Assembly (NCBI RefSeq): GCF_001697225.1
Contig: NZ_CP014671.1
Coordinates: 2,604,001-2,668,000, forward strand
DNA: 64,000 nucleotides
Origin: Immundisolibacter cernigliae
Lineage (GTDB): Bacteria > Pseudomonadota > Gammaproteobacteria > Immundisolibacterales > Immundisolibacteraceae
Reading direction: 5' to 3'
The position numbers and the translations under genes were made by a program. Below, piece after piece: positions 23,667 to 31,623 of this stretch (its first letter is position 1; each line of letters starts with the position of its first letter). A model generated the notes under the pieces. The model made no database searches. It was not told the DNA's origin and was given only the letters and a program-made list of their open reading frames with translations.

Positions 23667-24148
23667 TGGGCATCGACTACAAGGTACGCGACGCTGTCGA
23701 GGCGCTGAATTTGAAGTACATCCGCGCTTTGGACCGGCGCGACATGCAAGGCTGGCTGTCGACCTTCGACAACCCGGGCACCTACGTGTGCATCCCCAAG
23801 GAAAACGAGGATCGTGGACTGCCGATCGCGTACATGCTGGACGACAGCTACGCGCGCCTGCAGGACCGCGTGACGCAGGTCACCAAAATCCAGCCCGATG
23901 CCGTGGAGCACTACCAGCCGCGTCATTTCACGCAGGTGGTCGACATCCGGCCGCTGGGCGGCGTGAATTACCGTGTGGAGACGCATTTCACCGTCAATTA
24001 CACGCCCGACAATACCGGCCGCACGGACGTACTGGCGACCGGCACCTACGTCGATGAAGTCGTCGTGAACGGCGAGGCGCGCTTTCGCAGCCGCCGGGCA
24101 GTGCTCGACACCAACGTCGTGCCGCGTTACGTGGCGTATCCCATCTGA
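23663..24148 (+). CDS. Ring-hydroxylating oxygenase beta subunit
   Basis: This is a small structural subunit of the alpha3beta3 Rieske oxygenase, with a SnoaL/NTF2-like fold. The 161 residues include EALNLKYIRALDRRDMQGWLSTF, the Arg-rich end FRSRRAVLDTNVVPRYVAYPI and the middle HFTQVVDIRPLGGVNYRV. These are typical of beta subunits of the naphthalene/biphenyl class. The ATG at 23663 overlaps the alpha-subunit TGA, and GGAGGG lies 7 nt upstream; a second ATG follows directly. A strong terminator 36 nt after the stop ends this two-gene unit. Confidence 0.88.
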   Translation: MMGIDYKVRDAVEALNLKYIRALDRRDMQGWLSTFDNPGTYVCIPKENEDRGLPIAYMLDDSYARLQDRVTQVTKIQPDAVEHYQPRHFTQVVDIRPLGGVNYRVETHFTVNYTPDNTGRTDVLATGTYVDEVVVNGEARFRSRRAVLDTNVVPRYVAYPI

Positions 24149-24184
24149 TCGGCTGGCGGCCCGCCCGGGCCGCCAGCTGCTGCG

Positions 24185-24231
24185 AAAACCGATACCGGCC
24201 CTGACTTGCGCAGGGGCCGGTATCGGTTTTT
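24185..24231 (+). terminator. Rho-independent terminator after the Rieske oxygenase genes
   Basis: A 17-bp perfect stem (24185-24201 with 24214-24230, core ACCGATACCGGCCC) has a 12-nt loop and ends in five Ts. The A-rich 5' side means it could work in both directions. It separates the oxygenase from the downstream dehydrogenase, which therefore needs its own promoter in the 24232-24415 stretch. Confidence 0.92.
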
Positions 24232-24415
24232 CTGTGTCTCGTGCGTCAGTGATCGCGGAATCGACATCTGCTTGGCCCGGCACCCGTGTTCCCGGACCGA
24301 CATTCCTTCATGTTGCCGGGCCCGTAACATACGTCGGTGCGCGATGGGGCGCCCCGGCCCGGCTGTCGGTGGGTGGCGCGCCTCGAAAAAAAACCAACGA
24401 TTCGGGAGGAAGACG

Positions 24416-26278
24416 ATGGCTTCGCAAGCGGTTGGCATGATCGGTCTGGGCAGTCTGGGCGGCGCCATGGCGCGCCGGCTGGTCAGTCTGGGCTGGGCGG
24501 TTCACGGTTACGACACGGATTCCGCGCGCCTTTCGGCTGCGGTGGCGGCAGGGGTCAAGGCCGCCGCCTCACCGGCAGCAGTCGGCTCCGCCTGCGATCG
24601 GGTGATCCTGTCCCTGCCGGATTCGGACGCCGTCGAGGCGGTCTGCCTTGGCGAGTCGGGCCTGATCCACGCGGCGCGGGCGCAGCTGCTGGTGCTGGAC
24701 ACGACCAGCGGCTATCCGATGCAGACGCGGGCGGTCGCCAGCGCGCTCGCCGGCCAGGGCGTGCGCATGCTCGACGCGGCCATTACCGCGCCGGCCGGTG
24801 GTGCCAGCGCGGCACAGCTGGGGCAGCTGACGTTCATCGTCGGCGCCGCGGACGCCGATCTGACCGATGCCCGGCCGCTGCTGGACGCCCTGGGCGAACA
24901 CGTCTTTCACGTCGGGCCGCTGGGTGCCGGGCAGATCGTCAAGCTGGTCAACAACACCTGCGCCGCGATAGCGGCCATCGCCACGCTGGAAGGCCTGCTG
25001 GTGGCTGCCCGGCACGGTCTGGACCTGTGGCAGAACCTGGAGGTCATGCGCGTGGGAACCGGCCACACCGCCTTTGCCCGCCATCCGGCCATGCTGCAGG
25101 CGCGCGACCGCCCCGGGGCGCATATCGGTCTCATGACCAAGGACCTCGCCTACATGTCGCGCCTGGCGCGCGAGGCGCGGGTGCCGCTGGCGGTGGGTGA
25201 TGCGGCCGGGCATCTGTTCCAGATGGCAGCCCGCGAGCTGGGGCCGCAGGCCGGCATCATGCAGATCGCGGACGTGATGGAGCGCTGGTCGGATGCGCGC
25301 CTGAGCTTCAACCCGGCGGCGGCGACCGATGCCCGACGCGGCAGCCTTGCCAGCGGCGACTGCGTGGTCGGGCTGATTGGCCTGGGCAACATCGGGGCGG
25401 CCGTGGCCGACGTTCTGTTGCAGGACGGGCTGGAGGTCTGGGGTTACGACGTCGACTCCGCGGCGCTGGCCGGCGCCGCGGCCAGGGGCCTGCAGGCAGC
25501 CGGCTCGCCGCGCGAAGTGGCGCAGAAGGCACAGGTGATCATCCTGGCCTTGCCGCAGTCCAAGGTGGTCGGGGCGGTTCTGTTCGGGACCGACGGCGTG
25601 GCCCAGGCGGACAACCCCGGCTTGCTGATCGTGGACACCACCAGCGGCTACCCGGACGACACCCGTCAGTTCGGACGGCGGCTGGCGGCGCGCGGCATGC
25701 GCCTGATCGACGCCGCCATCACCGGCGAGCGGGGCGGGGCGAACGCCATACCCGAACGCAACCTGACCTTCATCGTTGGCGGCGAGGCGGCCGACGTGGC
25801 CGAGTCACGCCGGGCGCTGGACCATTTCAGCAGCCACCTGTTTCATCTGGGCCCATTGGGTGCCGGCCAGGTAGCCAAGATGGTCAACAACATGGTGTGC
25901 GCGGTGGTCGGTGTCGGCTTGATCGAGGGGCTGCTGGTGGCCGCGAAACTGGGTGTGGATCACCAGAAGGCGGCGCAGGCTCTGGATCATGGCACCGGCG
26001 CCAGTTTCTGGACCCACAACCGCGCCATGCTCAGCCCGCAGCCGATGAAAGGTGGTTTCTACGTCGGGCTGATGACCAAGGATCTGCGCCAGATGTCGCA
26101 GATTTCGCACGACAGCGGCGTGCCAAACGTGCTGGGCGAACTGACCTATCACCTCTACCAGTTGTTCTGCCGGGACCTGGGCTACTTCGGCGGCATCGCG
26201 CAGAAGATCGAGGTGCTGCAGCGCTGGGCCGGCGTCACGCTGGACGGGCGCAGCCTGGACCTGGAGCCGCTGGAATAG
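24416..26278 (+). CDS. Tandem-fused 3-hydroxyisobutyrate dehydrogenase-like protein (two complete copies in one chain)
   Basis: Each half (about 1-300 and 318-620) is a complete beta-hydroxyacid dehydrogenase with its own NAD(P)-binding glycine motif (GMIGLGSLGGAMA; GLIGLGNIGAAVA). Each also has a DTTSGYP substrate loop, a Gly-rich substrate motif ending LTFIVG, and the catalytic lysine in GAGQIVKLVNN (about 175) and GAGQVAKMVNN (about 487). Single-domain relatives are ~300 residues. The ATG at 24416 has GGGAGGA 7 nt upstream. Family members oxidise beta-hydroxyacids or reduce tartronate semialdehyde. The fusion probably mimics the normal dimer or provides two specificities. The substrate is unknown; the neighbours suggest a catabolic intermediate. 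Confidence 0.88.
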   Translation: MASQAVGMIGLGSLGGAMARRLVSLGWAVHGYDTDSARLSAAVAAGVKAAASPAAVGSACDRVILSLPDSDAVEAVCLGESGLIHAARAQLLVLDTTSGYPMQTRAVASALAGQGVRMLDAAITAPAGGASAAQLGQLTFIVGAADADLTDARPLLDALGEHVFHVGPLGAGQIVKLVNNTCAAIAAIATLEGLLVAARHGLDLWQNLEVMRVGTGHTAFARHPAMLQARDRPGAHIGLMTKDLAYMSRLAREARVPLAVGDAAGHLFQMAARELGPQAGIMQIADVMERWSDARLSFNPAAATDARRGSLASGDCVVGLIGLGNIGAAVADVLLQDGLEVWGYDVDSAALAGAAARGLQAAGSPREVAQKAQVIILALPQSKVVGAVLFGTDGVAQADNPGLLIVDTTSGYPDDTRQFGRRLAARGMRLIDAAITGERGGANAIPERNLTFIVGGEAADVAESRRALDHFSSHLFHLGPLGAGQVAKMVNNMVCAVVGVGLIEGLLVAAKLGVDHQKAAQALDHGTGASFWTHNRAMLSPQPMKGGFYVGLMTKDLRQMSQISHDSGVPNVLGELTYHLYQLFCRDLGYFGGIAQKIEVLQRWAGVTLDGRSLDLEPLE

Positions 26279-26298
26279 AGCCCCGCGGGCAGGGGCTC
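26278..26298. terminator. Short GC hairpin between convergent genes
   Basis: GAGCCCC (26278-26284) pairs with GGGGCTC (26292-26298). It lies at the stop codon of the dehydrogenase fusion and covers the end of the convergent GDT1-like gene. There is no T-run, so terminator function is uncertain. Confidence 0.35.
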
Positions 26299-26569
26299 AG
26301 CGTGACAGCAGGGTCCACAGCCCGATCGCGATGAAGCCGACGCCGGCTACCCGTTTGAGCGTTGCCGGGGACACGAAACGCTCCAGCTGTCCGCCGACCA
26401 GCACGCCGATGCCGGCCGCCAGCACGAGCGCGCTGGCGGCCGCGGCGAACACCAACCAGCGACTGGCCTTGTCGTCGGCCGCGAACAGCACCGTGGCCAG
26501 TTGGGTCTTGTCGCCGATCTCGGCCAGAAAAATGGTGACGAACACCGCACTGAAGGGCTGCCAGTTCAC
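26297..26569 (-). CDS. UPF0016/GDT1 (TMEM165-like) membrane protein, single-domain form
   Basis: This 90-residue inner-membrane protein has three predicted helices and one copy of the family signature E-x-G-D-K-T (LAEIGDKTQLATVLFA at about 16-31). GDT1/TMEM165 and bacterial MneA-type relatives transport Mn2+ or Ca2+. Eukaryotic and many bacterial forms have two such repeats, so this single-repeat version presumably dimerises. Start GTG at 26569. It has no obvious link to the catabolic genes around it and is separated from the minus-strand operon behind it by a terminator. Confidence 0.82.
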   Translation of the reverse strand: MNWQPFSAVFVTIFLAEIGDKTQLATVLFAADDKASRWLVFAAAASALVLAAGIGVLVGGQLERFVSPATLKRVAGVGFIAIGLWTLLSR

Positions 26570-26650
26570 GGATGTGCCTGCCTGGACGGAAATGGGGCCG
26601 GCAGTTTAGCAAGGCAGCGTGTCGGCCAGCGCGGCGACGCCGGCCAAAGC

Positions 26651-26689
26651 AAAACGGCCGCGCCGAAACGCATCCGGCGCGGCCGCTGC
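26651..26689 (-). terminator. Terminator for the minus-strand five-gene operon
   Basis: A perfect 11-bp GC stem (26655-26665 with 26675-26685) is followed, on the minus strand, by TTTTGCTTTGG. It lies ~30 nt beyond the stop of the luciferase-like gene, the last gene of the operon that begins at 32781. Confidence 0.75.
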
Positions 26690-26713
26690 CGAGGGAGACG
26701 AAAACGGGCGGCG

Positions 26714-27904
26714 TCAGTCGTTCCAGTTGGGCAGGATCTCGGTCGCCCACAGCTCCAGGTTGCGCATCTGGATGTGGTGCGGAATTGGCCCCGGGTACTG
26801 CCACATCAGGAAGTATTCCGGGTTGTGTTTCTTGACCATGTTTTCGATCTGCCGGTTGACCTGGTCCGGATTGCCGACGAACTCGAAGCCGTTCTCGTTC
26901 AGGTAGTTGTAGTCGCACTCCGGGCCGATCTTGCCGGTCTGGCCCTTCTTGCGGAAGGCTTCGTTGAAGCCGATCGGCGCGAACCAGGCCGGCCACACGA
27001 AACCGTTGCCCATGGCAGCGTACTTGTGCGCCTCGGCGGCATCGTCCAGCACCAGCGCGTCGCGGAAGATGCCGATGTTCTGGCCGTGGGCGAAGTTGTG
27101 GCCGGCTGCGGCGGCCTCCTCGCGGTAGACGGTGAACAGGTCGTGCAGGGTGTCGTCGCAGGTGGACAGCGCAAACGGTGCGATCGCCTCGCGGGCACAG
27201 AAGCGGAACGTGTCCTCGCTGAACGAGAACGGCTGGAAGATCGGCGGGTGCGGTTTCTGGAAGGTCTTGGGCGCGGTGCCGATGTGCGTGACGATGCCTT
27301 CCGGCGTCTGACCCTTGCCGTACTTGGTCACCACCTCGTGGCCGAAATTCAGGTTTTCGGGCGGAATGGTCCAGTGCTCGGACTTGTGGCTGAACACGTC
27401 CGTGGTCCAGGCCTTCTTGATGATCTCGTAATGTTCCAGGAACAGGCGGCGGTTCTTGGCGTCCACCTCGGACTTGTCGGACATGGTGCCGCCCACGCCG
27501 TAGGTCTGACCCAGCACGTCCGCCCAGCGCTTCTGGTAACCGCGGGCGATGCCAAAGAACGTGCGGCCCTGCAGCATCTGGTCCAGCATGGCGATGTCTT
27601 CGGCCAGGCGCAGCGGGTTGTGAAAGGGCAGCACGTTGGCCATCTGACCCAGGCGGATGCGCGTGGTCTGCATGCCGAAGTACAGATCCAGCAGGATCGG
27701 GTTGTTCGACTCCTCGATGCCCTCGATGTGGAAATGATGCTCGGTGAAGGCGGCGCCCCAGAAGCCGGCGCGGTCCGCGAACTTGATCTGCTCGCTGACC
27801 TGCCAGAGCATGTTCTGGTAGTTCTGCGAGTTGATGCCGGCCATGCCCTTCCTGGTCTGGCCGAGCGTGCCCACCGAGGGCAGGTAAAACAAGATGAACT
27901 TCAC
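26714..27904 (-). CDS. Luciferase-like (LLM-class) flavin-dependent monooxygenase
   Basis: It belongs to the bacterial luciferase superfamily: FMNH2-dependent monooxygenases, including type II Baeyer-Villiger enzymes and limonene monooxygenase. The protein has 396 residues. Characteristic segments are QIKFADRAGFWGAAFTEHHF, the barrel strand RIRLGQMANVLPFHNPLRLAEDIAMLD and GRTFFGIARGYQKRW. Start GTG at 27904 with GAGGA 7 nt before. It is the last gene of an operon with a lactonase-fold hydrolase, an acyl-CoA ligase and two acyl-CoA dehydrogenase subunits. From that context I infer a role in oxygenating a ketone to a lactone or ester. The flavin reductase it needs is not in the window. Confidence 0.85.
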   Translation of the reverse strand: MKFILFYLPSVGTLGQTRKGMAGINSQNYQNMLWQVSEQIKFADRAGFWGAAFTEHHFHIEGIEESNNPILLDLYFGMQTTRIRLGQMANVLPFHNPLRLAEDIAMLDQMLQGRTFFGIARGYQKRWADVLGQTYGVGGTMSDKSEVDAKNRRLFLEHYEIIKKAWTTDVFSHKSEHWTIPPENLNFGHEVVTKYGKGQTPEGIVTHIGTAPKTFQKPHPPIFQPFSFSEDTFRFCAREAIAPFALSTCDDTLHDLFTVYREEAAAAGHNFAHGQNIGIFRDALVLDDAAEAHKYAAMGNGFVWPAWFAPIGFNEAFRKKGQTGKIGPECDYNYLNENGFEFVGNPDQVNRQIENMVKKHNPEYFLMWQYPGPIPHHIQMRNLELWATEILPNWND

Positions 27905-27984
27905 GGCTCCGTCCTCACACTGGTGTTGGGGCGCATGCCCCGCGGATTAAGGGGCGATCGCCCCACTGGCTTGCTCGAAAATCG

Positions 27985-28818
27985 TCAGTCGTAGCTGCCG
28001 CCGACACGCAATCTGGGTTCATCGCGCAGCGGCGTTTCCCCCTCGTGGCACAGCTTGTGGTCGTGGCCCGGCATCACGCAGGCGTTGTGAGCCCGCGCCA
28101 GCATCTTCAGCTTGTGCAGGGAGTGCTTCCAGCGCACCAGGTCGTTCGAGATGATCGAACCGGTTTCGTGGTCGTAGCTGTCTTTCATGTAGCAGGCGTC
28201 GGAGGTCAGGATGACCGTGCCGGCGTGCTCCAGGTGCACCATCAGCGCCATGGTGCCGGCCGTGTGGCCGGGCGCGGAAATGGCATGCACATCCTTGAGG
28301 ATTTCCGTGTCGCCGCCGAGCGTGGTGAAGCGCAGGCCCGGCACGTCATAGTCGCAGCGCAGGAAGAAATGTTCGTCCCTGGGCATGTTGGCGGCGGCGG
28401 CGTATTCGTCCTGATGCACCAGAATCTTGGTTGACGGGCAGGTGTTCCACAGCTTGGCGTTGCCGGCATGATCCACGTGCAGGTGGCTCAGGAACACGTA
28501 GTCGATGTCCTCCGGCCCCAGCTTGTTGCGCTTCAGGGTGTTCTCGAGCAGCTGCTCCTCGGTGTAGTCGTCATACGGCGCCAATGCCTTGTATTCGGGC
28601 AACCACTGGTCTTCCCAGTGCCGGTGGATGCTGGCGTCGAACAGGATGCGCCCGTCCGGGTGGTCGATCAGGAAGGTGAAGGACGGCACCTCGCACCACA
28701 CCTTGTTCTTGACGTGGCTGGTCTTGGTGAGCATCAGGTCCGGGTGCCCGGTGACCAGCAACTCCAAGTCGGCATGCATGTTGCCGTGGTGTAGGGGGCG
28801 AATCTTGATTCCGCGCAT
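27985..28818 (-). CDS. Metallo-beta-lactamase-fold hydrolase, N-acyl-homoserine-lactonase-like
   Basis: This 277-residue enzyme binds two metals through HLHVDHAG near residue 110, a further His in SAPGHTAGTM, the bridging Asp in LTSDACYM and a final His in VMPGHDH. The layout is that of the AttM/AiiB-type lactonases, which open homoserine lactones and other gamma/delta-lactones. The ATG at 28818 has GGAG 7 nt upstream. It sits between a luciferase-like monooxygenase and an acyl-CoA ligase. I therefore infer hydrolysis of a pathway lactone rather than quorum quenching, though the latter cannot be excluded. Confidence 0.85.
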   Translation of the reverse strand: MRGIKIRPLHHGNMHADLELLVTGHPDLMLTKTSHVKNKVWCEVPSFTFLIDHPDGRILFDASIHRHWEDQWLPEYKALAPYDDYTEEQLLENTLKRNKLGPEDIDYVFLSHLHVDHAGNAKLWNTCPSTKILVHQDEYAAAANMPRDEHFFLRCDYDVPGLRFTTLGGDTEILKDVHAISAPGHTAGTMALMVHLEHAGTVILTSDACYMKDSYDHETGSIISNDLVRWKHSLHKLKMLARAHNACVMPGHDHKLCHEGETPLRDEPRLRVGGSYD

Positions 28819-28848
28819 GGTTGCTCCTGGCTGTGTACCGAAGTCGCT

Positions 28849-30456
28849 CTACGCGTTGGCCGACTGGCGGATGTCCTGCTCGACCTGCTCGCGCAGGGCC
28901 CGCTTGTTGATCTTGCCGACGCCGGTCTTGGGGATGGCATCGACGACCAGGTAATGATCCGGCAGCCACCATTTGGCGAATTTCGGCTCCAGCCAGGCGC
29001 GCAACTCCGCCTGCGACGGCGCGGCGCCGGGCTCCGGAACCACGTAGGCGCAGGGGCGCTCCAGCCATTTGGCGTCCGGCGCCGCCACCACGGCAGCCTC
29101 GCGGACCTTGGGGTGGGCGATCAGCGCATTTTCAAGATCGACCGACGAAATCCACTCGCCGCCGCTCTTGATCAGATCCTTGGCCCGGTCGACCAGGCGC
29201 AGCACGCCGTCGGCGCTCACGGCGGACATGTCGCCGCTTTTCCAGAAGCCGTCGACGAAGCCGTCCCGGCTGCGCGCGTCGTGGTAATACTCGGTGGCGC
29301 TCCAGGGCGTGCGCACGTAGATCTCGCCGATCGACTGATCGTCCCAGGGCACCTCACCGCCCTCCTCGTCCAGCACCTTGAGCTCGGCGCCCGGACACGG
29401 GATGCCCTGGCGGATGCGGGTCGGGATGTGCTCGGTCGGCGGCTTGTCCAGATCGGCGCGACGGATGTGCACGCAGGTGGCCAGCGGCGTCATCTCGGTC
29501 GAGCCCCAGGCGGTGATGATCGGGACATTGAATTCCCTGAGGTAATACTCCATCACCGCCGCCGGCGTGGCCGAGCCGCCCAGCATGATGCCGCGCAGGC
29601 TGGACAGGTCGCGCCGCTGTCGCTTGAGCTCCGTCATCATGTCGATGCCGATGCTGACCGCGGCGGCAGCAAAGGTGACCCGTTCGTCCTGCATCAGGTC
29701 CAGGATCGCCGGGGCGTGCGGCCGCTCGCCCGGCAGCACCACCTTGGCACCCATGCAGGCGGCTGCGAACGGCAGGCCCCAGGCGTTGGCATGGAACATC
29801 GGCACCACCGGCAGGAGGGTGTCCCGCTCGCGCACATCCAGCACGTCCCCCAGGCACTCGGTGATGGTGTGCAGGTAAATGTCGCGATGGCTGTAGACCA
29901 CGCCCTTGGGCAGGCCGGTGGTGGCCGAGGTGTAGCACATGCCAGCCGGGGTGCGTTCCGGCAGTTCATTGAAGGCAAATCCCGGATCGCCGGCCGCGAT
30001 CAAATCCTCGTAGGCCACCACGTTCCGCAGCGTGGTGGCCGGCACCTGGCCTGCCAGCACCACGAAGGTCCTGACCGTCCTTATCTGGCCCGCGATGCGC
30101 TCGAGCGTCGGCAGCAGGTCCGGATCAACGAAAACGGCCGAATCCTCGCTGTGGTTCAGGATGTAGGCGATGTGTTCATCGGCCAGGCGCAGGTTGACCG
30201 TGTGCAGCACCATGCCGGCGCATGGCAGCGCGAAGTACAGCTCGAAATGGCGGTAGGTGTTCCAGGCCAGCGTGGCCACCCGGTCGCCGGGGCGCACGCC
30301 GATGCTCGCCAGGCGGCTTGCCAGGCGATGCGCACGCTCGTTCAGGACGCGGTAGGTGTAGCGGTGCAGGCCGCCATCCGGCAGGCGGGTGACGATCTCG
30401 TTGTCCGGGAAATAGCGCGCCCCCCGCTCCAGCAGCAGGCGAATGTTCAGTTCCAC
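28849..30456 (-). CDS. Acyl-CoA synthetase (AMP-forming), fatty-acyl/medium-chain type
   Basis: It activates a carboxylic acid as acyl-AMP and then acyl-CoA. The 535 residues carry the adenylate motif YTSATTGLPKG (about 170-180), in which Ala replaces the usual first Gly of TSGTTG. Also present are AWGSTEMTPL, the hinge region SGDMSAVSADGVLRLVDRAKDLIKSGGEWIS and the catalytic C-terminal lysine in PKTGVGKINKRALRE. Start GTG at 30456 preceded by GAGGAGG. It lies 79 nt after the acyl-CoA dehydrogenase pair and 30 nt before the lactonase gene, all on one strand. A hydroxyacid released by the lactonase is a plausible substrate. Confidence 0.9.
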   Translation of the reverse strand: MELNIRLLLERGARYFPDNEIVTRLPDGGLHRYTYRVLNERAHRLASRLASIGVRPGDRVATLAWNTYRHFELYFALPCAGMVLHTVNLRLADEHIAYILNHSEDSAVFVDPDLLPTLERIAGQIRTVRTFVVLAGQVPATTLRNVVAYEDLIAAGDPGFAFNELPERTPAGMCYTSATTGLPKGVVYSHRDIYLHTITECLGDVLDVRERDTLLPVVPMFHANAWGLPFAAACMGAKVVLPGERPHAPAILDLMQDERVTFAAAAVSIGIDMMTELKRQRRDLSSLRGIMLGGSATPAAVMEYYLREFNVPIITAWGSTEMTPLATCVHIRRADLDKPPTEHIPTRIRQGIPCPGAELKVLDEEGGEVPWDDQSIGEIYVRTPWSATEYYHDARSRDGFVDGFWKSGDMSAVSADGVLRLVDRAKDLIKSGGEWISSVDLENALIAHPKVREAAVVAAPDAKWLERPCAYVVPEPGAAPSQAELRAWLEPKFAKWWLPDHYLVVDAIPKTGVGKINKRALREQVEQDIRQSANA

Positions 30457-30535
30457 CGCTTGTCCTCCTCAAACGTCCGTGTACACGCCGGGCGCTGATC
30501 TGTCGTTATGGCGCCGCTGCCGGCTGCACTGCCGG

Positions 30536-31615
30536 TCAGTCTGCCACAGCGCCGCTGGCCGTGGTCAGCGGCCATAGTGCAGCGGCGCCCGCGCCTGCCA
30601 GGCGCTGCCCCAGACGCAGCGCCCATGCGGTTTCCGTGCCGTTCTCGTCGCGCCAGGCCCACAGCCGGCGCGTGGCGTGTTGCAGCGAATATTCCTGCGT
30701 GAAACCCATGGCACCGTGTACCTGATGGGCAATGCGGCAGGCAACGCCGGCGGCCTTGCCGGCGCGAATCTTGGCCACGGCGATCTCGTTCAGCGCCGGC
30801 CCGGTTTCGGCCACGGCGGCAGCGTGATCGACCGCCGCGTTGGCCGCCACGACTTCCGCCGCCAGGATGGCCAGTTGCTGCTGGATGGCCTGGAAGGCGG
30901 CCAGCGCGCGGCCGAACTGCTTGCGCTCGCGGGCGTAGTCCAGCGACTGCTGCAGGGCGCGTTCCAGGGCGCCGCTCATCAGCGCCGCGCGCAGCAGGGC
31001 CGCGCGGGCGTGGAAGGCTTCGAGCGTCACACCGGCCGCGGCGGTGCGCAACCGGCCGGCGTCGATTGTCAGGTCGAGGTGGACCTCGTCCCGCGCCTCA
31101 CCGGCCAGGTTGTCGCCGACCTCCAGCCGGTAATCGGAGGGATGCAGCACGACGACCTGACAGGCGCCGCCGTTTTCCAACAACAGCACGATGGCGCTGG
31201 CGTGGCGCGCGGCGGCGACGCGGGACACGGCGCCCGCTAGGCGCAGCCCGCTGCCCTGAGGGGTGATCCTGACTTGCGTCGAGTCGGCGGCGGCCACGGC
31301 CAGCACGCCGCCCGGCAGTTCCAAGCCCGCGCCGGCCAGCAACCAGGCGGCGAGCATGGCGCTTTCCGCCAGCGGCACGGGCGCGCAGTGCCGTCCGCAC
31401 ACGCGCAGCAGCGCGCACAGGTCCGCCAGCGGCAGACCGATGCCACCGGCCTGTTCCGGCACGCCGGCCAGCGGGTAGCCGAGTTCCTCCAGCGTCTGCC
31501 ACAGCGCGGCATCGAAACCGCCCGGGTCGGCGGCCTGCACGCGCTCGGCGGTGCAGTGATCGGCCAGCACCCGCTCCAGGGTGTCGAGCAGCATCTGACG
31601 GGTATCGTCGCTCAT
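30536..31615 (-). CDS. Acyl-CoA dehydrogenase family protein (second subunit of a pair)
   Basis: This 359-residue FAD-dependent acyl-CoA dehydrogenase homologue has a normal C-terminal helical domain (YARERKQFGRALAAFQAIQQQLA; IAHQVHGAMGFTQEYSLQHATRRLW) but a diverged N-terminal half. I start it at the ATG at 31615, nine nt downstream of the stop of the other subunit; a GTG overlapping that stop is possible. Adjacent unequal pairs of this kind form alpha2beta2 enzymes in steroid side-chain and alicyclic acid degradation, and I infer the same here. The role would be alpha,beta-dehydrogenation of a bulky acyl-CoA made by the downstream ligase. Confidence 0.85.
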   Translation of the reverse strand: MSDDTRQMLLDTLERVLADHCTAERVQAADPGGFDAALWQTLEELGYPLAGVPEQAGGIGLPLADLCALLRVCGRHCAPVPLAESAMLAAWLLAGAGLELPGGVLAVAAADSTQVRITPQGSGLRLAGAVSRVAAARHASAIVLLLENGGACQVVVLHPSDYRLEVGDNLAGEARDEVHLDLTIDAGRLRTAAAGVTLEAFHARAALLRAALMSGALERALQQSLDYARERKQFGRALAAFQAIQQQLAILAAEVVAANAAVDHAAAVAETGPALNEIAVAKIRAGKAAGVACRIAHQVHGAMGFTQEYSLQHATRRLWAWRDENGTETAWALRLGQRLAGAGAAALWPLTTASGAVAD

Positions 31616-31623
31616 CGCAGCAC

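Noticed and set aside
27985-28818. A dedicated quorum-quenching lactonase
   Set aside because: The motifs fit the family, but no quorum-sensing genes are nearby and the operon context is catabolic, so only the general lactonase call is kept.
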